Of a stretch of 5,831 bases of DNA, positions 1-4,861 are shown in pieces (the stretch's first letter is position 1; every line of letters begins with the position of its first letter). The position numbers and the translations under genes were made by a program. The notes under the pieces were generated by a model. The model was not told where the DNA came from, did not search any database, and worked only from the letters and a program-made list of their open reading frames with translations. This DNA is from Chloroflexota bacterium (GTDB lineage Bacteria > Chloroflexota > Anaerolineae > Anaerolineales > UBA4823), in assembly GCA_021849525.1 (NCBI GenBank), contig JAJZSS010000032.1, positions 1-5,831 on the forward strand, read 5' to 3'.

Positions 1-504
1 TTGTAGATTGTGCCAGCCTGCCCGGGTGCGGGCATAATAAATGATTTCTTCAACATTGACATTGCGGTCCTGGCTGATGGGTTTGAGTAGCTCAGCTATA
101 TCCGTCTGGTCGCCTTCCCATCCATAATAACGCAGGTACATCGTCAACGTGGCCGGCCCGCAATTATTGGGGTCCTGTTTTTCCCATTCCGGGGCAGTCA
201 GGTTAACGGACTGCGGCAATGGCGTTGGCGAAGGTGTGGCCGTCGGGGTTGGGCCAGGTGTGGGAGTCGGTGTAAAAACTGTATCTGGAGTTTCCGTTGG
301 CCGGCTGGTCACCACCACCCGGGGTTGCGGCAAAGATGTAGGCAGCTCTTTCACCGGATTAACCACGCCGCGCAGGTACGACTCAGCTAACTCTATCCGC
401 CAGGATAAACGGCGATTTATAGGTGGAAGCCAGTATAATATACCGGCGATCAGGATAAGGACGAGGATGGTTAGAAATACTTTTATTGGAGTAATTTTAA
501 ACAT
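1..504 (-). CDS. Membrane-anchored C39-like cysteine peptidase, C-terminus outside window
   Basis: Minus-strand frame open from an ATG at 504-502 to the left edge: 168 residues with no stop, so the 3' part is missing. Residues 1-8 are short and basic, and about 9-27 form one hydrophobic segment (signal anchor or uncleaved signal peptide), so the rest is probably outside the membrane. Residues 70-97 are a Thr-Pro linker of (T/P/S)P repeats. From about 105 the sequence fits the start of the Peptidase_C39_2 type: Gln110, then NNCGPATL with Cys115 as the expected nucleophile and Gln110 as the oxyanion-hole residue, then a YLRYYGW segment. The catalytic His and Asp would lie beyond the edge. The family belongs to the papain-like fold; the substrate is unknown. 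An extended -10 box lies 7 nt before the ATG and there is no Shine-Dalgarno, which supports this start. The family call rests on a short stretch around Cys115, so a non-peptidase C39-like domain is possible. Confidence 0.75.
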   Translation of the reverse strand, partial: MFKITPIKVFLTILVLILIAGILYWLPPINRRLSWRIELAESYLRGVVNPVKELPTSLPQPRVVVTSRPTETPDTVFTPTPTPGPTPTATPSPTPLPQSVNLTAPEWEKQDPNNCGPATLTMYLRYYGWEGDQTDIAELLKPISQDRNVNVEEIIYYARTRAGWHNLQ

Positions 505-511
505 GAACCGA

Positions 512-520
512 ATTGTATCA
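512..520 (-). promoter_or_regulatory. Extended -10 promoter of the C39-like gene, probably leaderless
   Basis: On the minus strand positions 520-512 read TGATACAAT: an extended -10 (TGn) plus a TACAAT hexamer matching TATAAT at 5 of 6. Seven nucleotides separate it from the ATG at 504, so transcription should begin at or within a base or two of the start codon. No convincing -35 is seen at 16-18 bp, which the TGn element may offset. Inferred from sequence only. Confidence 0.5.
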
Positions 521-530
521 TCAGCCAGAC

Positions 531-560
531 CCGACTCCCGGTTTTTTTAACGGTTATAAT
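531..560 (+). promoter_or_regulatory. miaB promoter, probably leaderless
   Basis: A perfect TATAAT lies at 555-560, seven nucleotides before the ATG at 568. A weak -35 candidate, CCGACT (3 of 6 to TTGACA), lies at 531-536 with an 18-bp spacer that contains a run of seven T (542-548). Because the -10 ends so close to the ATG, the transcript would start at or next to it, leaving no room for a ribosome binding site. Confidence 0.6.
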
Positions 561-567
561 ATTGGAC

Positions 568-1935
568 ATGAAATATCATATTTGGACTGCTGGTTGTCAA
601 ATGAACGTGGCGGATTCGCAGCGTGTTGCCTCTTCGCTGGAGCACCTGGGGTATCAAATGACCGAACACGCGGAAGATGCCAATGTCATTGTGCTCAACA
701 CCTGTGTCGTCCGCCAATCGGCGGAAGATAAAGCTTATGGACGGCTGCAATCATTGCGCCCGATCAAAAAGGCTCACCCTGACCTGGTGATCAATCTGAT
801 GGGCTGCCTGGTAGGTGTCAAAGGCTACGAACGGTTGCAAAAACGCTTTCCTTATGTGGATGTGTTTTCCCCACCTTCCGATCCCGGTCCCCTGATCGCC
901 TACCTTACTCAGGACGATACTCGAAACCTGGAACAAGCGGAGACGGCCAGACGCTTTGCGGCCATGGATGGCGACCTGATCCTGCCCGTCCAGGCGCGAG
1001 GCCAGCTGGTTGCATCCCACGTCCCGATTGTTTTGGGCTGCTCGCACGCCTGTACTTTTTGTATCATCCCATACCGAAGAGGCACTGAACGCAGCCGCTC
1101 TGTCGGCGAGATTACTGCCGAGGTGCGTTCGCTGGTCAGCCAGGGCGTGAAAGAGATCACCCTTTTAGGCCAGATCGTAGATCGGTACGGGAAAGATATT
1201 CCCGACGGTCCCGATCTTTCAGCATTATTACGCATTGTCAGCCAGGTAGACGGGCTGGAGCGGATCCGCTTCCTGACCTCCCATCCCAACTGGATGAGTG
1301 ATGAATTACTGGACACGGTGGCAGAACTTTCCAGGGTTATGCCGCATATCGAGGTTCCAGTCCAGGCCGGGAACGACCAGGTCTTAGAAAATATGCATCG
1401 CGGTTATACAGTCGATGATTATCGTAAACTGATCGAGCGTATTCGCCAGAGGATTCCCGGTGTGGCAATTGCCACTGATATCATCGTGGGTTTTCCTGGC
1501 GAGACCGAAGCTCAATTCCAGGATACATATGATTTACTCGAGGAGCTACGCCTGGATGTCGCCCACCTTGCCCGTTATTCATCTCGCCCCGGCACAGTTG
1601 CCACCCGGCGTATGGAAGATGATGTCAGCGACCCTGAAAAATGGCGCCGTTTTCGCCTGTTGGAAGACCAACAAGAGCGAATTACCGGTGAGATCAATGC
1701 CCGCTACCAGGGAGAGACGGTTGAAGTTCTTTTCGAGGAACAGGTGCGTGGGCGCTGGAAAGGGCGTACGCCTACGAATAAGCTGGTCTTCGTTGAAACC
1801 GATCAGGATTTACGCGGCCAGGTGCGGGAAGTATTGATTACCTGGACAGGTCCCTGGTCGATGCAGGGCAGGCTGCCAATTTTGCCTTTCAACACTTATT
1901 CAGCGCAAACAATCCAGATCCAGGACAGCCTTTAA
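568..1935 (+). CDS. miaB: tRNA-2-methylthio-N6-dimethylallyladenosine synthase (MiaB-type)
   Basis: Radical-SAM methylthiotransferase of 455 residues, a normal family length. MiaB converts i6A to ms2i6A at position 37 of tRNAs reading UNN codons, using two 4Fe-4S clusters in the cytoplasm. The N-terminal UPF0004 domain carries the three auxiliary-cluster cysteines Cys10 (TAGCQMN), Cys46 (NTCVVR) and Cys80 (MGC). The radical-SAM motif CSHACTFC gives Cys158, Cys162 and Cys165, followed by IIPYRRGTERSR as in MiaB. A C-terminal TRAM-like domain spans about 378-440. NTCVVRQSAEDKAYGRL favours MiaB over MtaB or RimO. The usual GQNVNSYG segment reads GQIVDRYG (201-208), a variation. The ATG at 568 is preferred over an in-frame TTG at 562, because the latter lies one base after the -10 box and the family normally begins at the Tyr/Trp-rich strand just before TxGCQMN. 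The gene stands alone: divergent from the peptidase gene and convergent with recO. Confidence 0.93.
   Translation: MKYHIWTAGCQMNVADSQRVASSLEHLGYQMTEHAEDANVIVLNTCVVRQSAEDKAYGRLQSLRPIKKAHPDLVINLMGCLVGVKGYERLQKRFPYVDVFSPPSDPGPLIAYLTQDDTRNLEQAETARRFAAMDGDLILPVQARGQLVASHVPIVLGCSHACTFCIIPYRRGTERSRSVGEITAEVRSLVSQGVKEITLLGQIVDRYGKDIPDGPDLSALLRIVSQVDGLERIRFLTSHPNWMSDELLDTVAELSRVMPHIEVPVQAGNDQVLENMHRGYTVDDYRKLIERIRQRIPGVAIATDIIVGFPGETEAQFQDTYDLLEELRLDVAHLARYSSRPGTVATRRMEDDVSDPEKWRRFRLLEDQQERITGEINARYQGETVEVLFEEQVRGRWKGRTPTNKLVFVETDQDLRGQVREVLITWTGPWSMQGRLPILPFNTYSAQTIQIQDSL
1932..1935. other. Overlapping convergent stop codons of miaB and recO
   Basis: The four bases TTAA hold the miaB TAA (1933-1935, plus) and the recO TAA (1934-1932, minus). 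No hairpin followed by a T-run was seen within about 40 bp on either side, so each transcript probably runs antisense into the other gene before ending. Confidence 0.9.
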
Positions 1936-2744
1936 TCGGTGGCTTCTTTGGGCCATTCCTGGGAGGAATTTTGTGCCTGGTAAGCCACCGCCCTTGCCCT
2001 GCGTAAAAATGGTGGGGTATTCAGGCCGCGTTCCAATAAATAGGTCAGGTAATACTCAATCAGATCTTCCATCTCCCGGTTAACGGTCGCTAAAAGGCGT
2101 GCCCGGGTGGCCTCGGTAAAATTACTGCGTTGAAAATGGCGTAGAAAGCGTAGAGCGTCCAGGGAAATGGGCCGCGACCCGGCCTGCTGTGGACCGCAAT
2201 TGGGGCATAGAACGCCGCCCTGTTCGGCTGAGAAGTACTGGGATAAGGGCTGGATCTCTTTGGCGCAGACTGAGCATTGAAAAAGTTGGGGGCGGAATCC
2301 CAACAGATCCAACAACCGGATACGGTAATAATGGACGGTGATTTCCGGCGGCGTATCTTTGCCAAGCCGCTCCAGTGTGCTGACCAACAGGCGGTAAACT
2401 GCCGGATTCTCACCCTCCTCGAATGTGAAACGGTCGAGAAGCTCCACGATATGGGAGGCATAGGTCGTATTTAGAAAATCATCGCGCAAGCCCAGGTAAG
2501 CATCCAGGGTCTCAGCCTGCGTGACGATCGACATATCCCGACCCCGGGCGAGCATTAAGGCAACCCGGGTGAACGGCTCTAAATGACCCGCCTTGCGCGA
2601 GCGTAATTTACGCACACCTTTGGCGATGACCCGGATTTTCCCCATTTCCAGAGTATAAAGCACGAGTATCCGGTCCGCCTCACCCCAATCATTATGGCGT
2701 AAGACGACTGCTTCTACTCGCTGTGATCGCTCTCTTCCCGGCAT
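1932..2744 (-). CDS. recO: DNA repair protein RecO
   Basis: Recombination mediator of 270 residues, slightly longer than the roughly 240-250 of many RecO proteins. RecO works with RecR to load RecA onto SSB-coated single-stranded DNA at gaps and to anneal strands. The N-terminal OB-fold (about 8-82) shows the family pattern: EAVVLRHNDWGEADRILVLYT, then GKIRVIAKGVRKLRSRKAGHLEPF. The helical C-terminal domain holds a zinc-finger-like set of four cysteines, Cys157-x2-Cys160 and Cys180-x2-Cys183; these are present in many but not all RecO proteins. The last 20 or so residues are polar and probably an unstructured tail. The ATG at 2744-2742 is six nucleotides after a perfect TATAAT, so the mRNA is likely leaderless. 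The TAA overlaps the miaB stop in a shared TTAA (1932-1935), leaving no room for a conventional terminator between them. Confidence 0.93.
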   Translation of the reverse strand: MPGRERSQRVEAVVLRHNDWGEADRILVLYTLEMGKIRVIAKGVRKLRSRKAGHLEPFTRVALMLARGRDMSIVTQAETLDAYLGLRDDFLNTTYASHIVELLDRFTFEEGENPAVYRLLVSTLERLGKDTPPEITVHYYRIRLLDLLGFRPQLFQCSVCAKEIQPLSQYFSAEQGGVLCPNCGPQQAGSRPISLDALRFLRHFQRSNFTEATRARLLATVNREMEDLIEYYLTYLLERGLNTPPFLRRARAVAYQAQNSSQEWPKEATD

Positions 2745-2750
2745 GAGTGG

Positions 2751-2778
2751 ATTATATCAGCAGGCAGGTGAATGTCTG
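2751..2778 (-). promoter_or_regulatory. recO promoter, probably leaderless
   Basis: Reading the minus strand, TATAAT occupies 2756-2751 and is followed by six bases and then the ATG at 2744, which puts the expected start point on the A of the ATG. A -35 candidate CAGACA (4 of 6 to TTGACA) lies at 2778-2773 with a 16-bp spacer. It abuts the -35 of the divergent rplI promoter, with one base between them. Confidence 0.6.
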
Positions 2779-2779
2779 G

Positions 2780-2808
2780 TTGACTCACCGGGTTGCCTCT
2801 GGTAAAAT
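2780..2808 (+). promoter_or_regulatory. rplI promoter (sigma-70 type)
   Basis: TTGACT at 2780-2785 (5 of 6), a 17-bp spacer, and TAAAAT at 2803-2808 (5 of 6) preceded by TGG, which gives an extended -10. This is the best-matched promoter in the window. The predicted start is near 2815, giving an untranslated leader of about 83 nt before the rplI ATG. It lies back-to-back with the recO promoter, so the two polymerases or a shared regulator could interfere. Confidence 0.7.
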
Positions 2809-2833
2809 CCCCCTGCCCGAAGCGTTGTACCCT

Positions 2834-2863
2834 TCGCGTCGGACCAATACGCGCGTAGCGCGA
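2834..2863 (+). promoter_or_regulatory. Leader with competing short stems upstream of rplI
   Basis: Within the predicted rplI leader three stems share bases. CGCGT at 2835-2839 can pair with ACGCG at 2849-2853. CGCGC at 2850-2854 can pair with GCGCG at 2858-2862 around a GTA loop. TCGCG at 2834-2838 can pair with CGCGA at 2859-2863. The first two exclude each other, as do the second and third. Ribosomal-protein leaders are often autoregulatory, but these stems are short and GC-only, so function is unproven. No match to a known riboswitch was recognised. Confidence 0.3.
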
Positions 2864-2883
2864 TTGAATCTCTCATTTTCTTC

Positions 2884-2890
2884 GAAAGGG
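2884..2890 (+). promoter_or_regulatory. Shine-Dalgarno of rplI
   Basis: GAAAGGG lies seven nucleotides before the ATG at 2898. It decides the start: an in-frame TTG at 2892 lies only one base after this site and cannot be used with it. It is the only strong Shine-Dalgarno-like site seen before any gene in the window. Confidence 0.7.
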
Positions 2891-2897
2891 CTTGAGC

Positions 2898-3407
2898 ATG
2901 AAAGTACTCTTACTCAAGGATGTTTATAAACTGGGACGTGCAGGAGATGTCAAGCGCGTAGCTGATGGCTATGGCCGCAACTTCCTGATCCCACAAGGCC
3001 TGGCAATTTTAGCAACTCCGGGTGCATTGAAACAGGCCGAACAGATCCGCACAACCGCAGCTGCCTATCGCTCGGCACTGAACAAGGAACTGGGGGGTGT
3101 TGCACAGCAAATCGGCAAGCTCACCCTGACCTTCGCAGCCAAAGCTGGCGAGACCGGGAAACTTTATGGATCGATCACTCCCCAGATGATCGCCGACGCG
3201 ATCAAGGAAAAATCTGGCGTCGAAGTTACCCGCCGGCAGATCGATTTTGAACCCATCCGTACCCTGGGCGAGCACAAGATCCATATCCGTCTGACAATGG
3301 ATTTGATCCCCGAAGTTAAAGTCATCGTCCACCGCGAGGGTGAAGCTGTTGTCATCCCGCAAGAAGAGCCTGAAAAACCTGAGACTGCCGTAGAGGCTGA
3401 AGCTTAA
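2898..3407 (+). CDS. rplI: 50S ribosomal protein L9
   Basis: Protein of 169 residues. L9 binds 23S rRNA near the base of the L1 stalk and helps maintain reading-frame fidelity. The N-terminal domain (1 to about 48) has the family signature: [20 protein letters not shown] followed by [16 protein letters not shown]. An Ala-rich connecting helix (about 42-75) leads to the C-terminal domain (about 76-150), recognisable by GKLYGSIT and [10 protein letters not shown]. Residues 154-169 form an acidic Glu/Pro/Ala tail beyond the roughly 149 residues of E. coli L9. The gene has its own promoter and leader. It sits away from rpsF, ssb and rpsR, the usual partners in many bacteria, with divergent recO upstream instead. 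No terminator follows the stop, so read-through into the rodZ-like gene is likely. Confidence 0.96.
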   Translation: MKVLLLKDVYKLGRAGDVKRVADGYGRNFLIPQGLAILATPGALKQAEQIRTTAAAYRSALNKELGGVAQQIGKLTLTFAAKAGETGKLYGSITPQMIADAIKEKSGVEVTRRQIDFEPIRTLGEHKIHIRLTMDLIPEVKVIVHREGEAVVIPQEEPEKPETAVEAEA

Positions 3408-3460
3408 TCAGGGATATTCGGCTGCAATTCTTGCTGATAGGCATCCATTTCGACCCACGA

Positions 3461-3520
3461 ACCGGCCTGGACGGGGCCGCGGTAAGCGAGATCCCTTACT
3501 GCAACACCGACCAGGCCGGT
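3461..3520. repeat. 60-nt imperfect palindrome/hairpin upstream of the rodZ-like gene
   Basis: Left arm 3461-3486, loop 3487-3494, right arm 3495-3520; both arms are 26 nt. From the base: ten perfect pairs (ACCGGCCTGG with CCAGGCCGGT), one A-A mismatch, three pairs (CGG/CCG), a symmetric 4x4 internal loop, then eight pairs including one G-U (GCGGTAAG with CTTACTGC), closed by an 8-nt loop. That is 21 of 26 positions paired. An alternative hairpin, ACACCG (3504-3509) with CGGTGT (3517-3522), competes for the right arm. No T-run follows on either strand, so it does not look like an intrinsic terminator. It may be a structured RNA element, an RNase site between rplI and rodZ, or a dispersed palindromic repeat. 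Confidence 0.6.
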
Positions 3521-3534
3521 GTCCTTTCCTGAGA

Positions 3535-4806
3535 ATGAGCGTACAAATCGGCCAACAACTCCGCCAGGCTCGTGAGGCGCAGCATATTTCCCCAGCGAAA
3601 GCTGCCCGGGATACGCTGATCCGCATCCACTACCTGCAGGCTTTGGAAGCTGGCGATCTAAAAGCCATACCTTCGGCAGCCCAGGCACGTGGATTTTTAC
3701 GCGCCTATGCCGATTATCTGGGATTGGATTCCGAGCCCCTGATGTCCTCATTGAATGGATTGGCTCAGAAAACTGATCCTGTCGCGGAAACCGAGTCTGT
3801 TCCATCCGTCACGCCTGCTACTCAGGCCACGCAATCGAATGAGATTCTCCAGCAAATCGGTCAAAAGTTAAAAACCCAGCGCAGTCTGCTCGGTCTCACT
3901 CTCGAAGATGTGGAGCGCCACACCCATCTCCGCCAGCGATATCTCTCTGCGCTGGAAAACGGTGATCTGAGCAACTTGCCGTCCCCGGTTCAGGGGCGCG
4001 GGATGCTCAAAAATTACGCCAGCTTCTTAGGTCTGGACCCCGAGCCGGTACTTTTGCAATTTGCAGAAGCGCTGCAAACCCGGCTGGCAGCAAATAAAGC
4101 CGCTGATCAGGCTGCTCACCCCACCCAACCGAAGGAACCTGTTCGACCTGCCCCGCCTATACCTGGACCATTAAAACGATTGTTTTCGGGCGATTTACTA
4201 GCAGGAACATTATTGGTTGTCGTTTTGATCAGTTTTATTGTCTGGGGTGCAGCCCGGATTTTCAGTGTCCAATCTGAAAATACTGCCTCACCCACTGCAC
4301 CCTCGATAGCAGAAGTGCTGCTGATCACTCCCAGTGCAACGCTTTCGCCCACACTCCCTGCCACCACATCAACAGTACAACCAGCAGTTTTTCCAGGCTT
4401 CGGCGACGAAAGTCCAACAGCCGAGACCCCCGGCGCACTCCCACTGCCTGGTATCCAACAAGGCGTCCAGGTATATATCAGCGTATACCAGCGGGCGTAT
4501 CTGCAGGTATGGGTAGATGGTAAGGACACTTTCCAGGGCAGGGTCCTGGCTGGTAGCGCCTACAATTTTGAAGGGAAAGAACGAGTAGAATTGCTTACCA
4601 GCAATGGCGCTGCGCTTCAAGTATTTTATAACCAGCAAGATCAGGGTATTTTAGGGCTGTTCGGCGAGGCGATTTATGAAGTCTATACCCTGGATGGGGT
4701 GCAGACGCCTACGCCGACGATAACACCTACCGGCACGACAACTCCGCGACCCTCTCCCACCCCCCGCCAGACGGCGACACCCGCCGGCGCGCCAGCCCTC
4801 CCCTGA
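3535..4806 (+). CDS. RodZ-like membrane protein with two cytoplasmic HTH domains
   Basis: Protein of 423 residues resembling RodZ, the HTH membrane protein that links MreB-type cytoskeleton to cell-wall growth in rods. Two RodZ-type HTH_25 domains lie in tandem, about 5-70 and 108-173. They align without gaps (30 of 66 identical by eye), both ending in YLGLDxEP or FLGLDPEP. A Pro/Ala linker is followed by Lys-Arg and one membrane helix (about 220-239), giving N-in topology. A Thr/Ser/Pro linker (about 250-308) leads to a DUF4115-like domain (about 311-388) with AYLQVWVDGK, FQGRVLAGSAYNF and GILGLFGEAIYEVY. The last 33 residues are Thr/Pro-rich. Typical RodZ has one HTH, so the duplication and the tail are unusual. 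The ATG at 3535 fits the family N-terminus, and no start codon lies upstream in frame. No Shine-Dalgarno or promoter is clear, so it may depend on rplI transcription. A true RodZ role is inferred; no MreB gene is in view. Confidence 0.85.
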   Translation: MSVQIGQQLRQAREAQHISPAKAARDTLIRIHYLQALEAGDLKAIPSAAQARGFLRAYADYLGLDSEPLMSSLNGLAQKTDPVAETESVPSVTPATQATQSNEILQQIGQKLKTQRSLLGLTLEDVERHTHLRQRYLSALENGDLSNLPSPVQGRGMLKNYASFLGLDPEPVLLQFAEALQTRLAANKAADQAAHPTQPKEPVRPAPPIPGPLKRLFSGDLLAGTLLVVVLISFIVWGAARIFSVQSENTASPTAPSIAEVLLITPSATLSPTLPATTSTVQPAVFPGFGDESPTAETPGALPLPGIQQGVQVYISVYQRAYLQVWVDGKDTFQGRVLAGSAYNFEGKERVELLTSNGAALQVFYNQQDQGILGLFGEAIYEVYTLDGVQTPTPTITPTGTTTPRPSPTPRQTATPAGAPALP

Positions 4807-4827
4807 TGCCGGGTGGGACACATGAAA

Positions 4828-4857
4828 TTAGAAAGATAATTACATTACAGGTATAAC
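4828..4857 (+). promoter_or_regulatory. Possible rimO promoter in AT-rich gap
   Basis: The 55-bp gap before rimO turns AT-rich. TATAAC at 4852-4857 has a weak -35 candidate TTAGAA at 4828-4833 (18-bp spacer). It lies only four nucleotides before the ATG, slightly too close for a start on the A of ATG. GATAAT at 4835-4840 is an alternative -10 that would leave a short leader. AGG at 4849-4851 could be a weak, distant ribosome binding site. Co-transcription with the rodZ-like gene remains possible. Confidence 0.3.
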
Positions 4858-4861
4858 AGAT

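Noticed and set aside
149..550. 133-codon plus-strand open frame over the C39-like gene.
   Set aside because: It is antisense to a minus-strand frame with a clear membrane segment and C39 motif. Its Gly/Val-rich stretch is simply the complement of the Thr-Pro linker.
537..550. T-run at 542-548 as a terminator tail.
   Set aside because: No GC-rich hairpin precedes it, and it lies in the spacer of the miaB promoter between two divergent genes.
562..567. TTG at 562 as the miaB start.
   Set aside because: It lies one base after the TATAAT box, so it would not be on the transcript from that promoter. The ATG at 568 fits the family N-terminus.
3461..3530. Hairpin read as a rho-independent terminator for rplI.
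   Set aside because: The stem is strong but is followed by GTCCTTTCCT rather than a T-run, and the minus strand has no T-run either. The internal loop and long arms are also atypical.
3404..3805. 133-codon minus-strand open frame converging on rplI with a shared TTAA at the stops.
   Set aside because: About two thirds lies antisense to the well-supported first HTH domain of the RodZ-like protein. Its remaining third covers the imperfect palindrome, which reads protein-like on both strands because of its symmetry. No family is recognised and no start signal is seen.
4700..4800. Repetitive C/A-rich stretch as a tandem DNA repeat or CRISPR-like array.
   Set aside because: There is no fixed repeat unit or spacer. 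It is explained by Thr-Pro codons in frame at the end of the RodZ-like protein.
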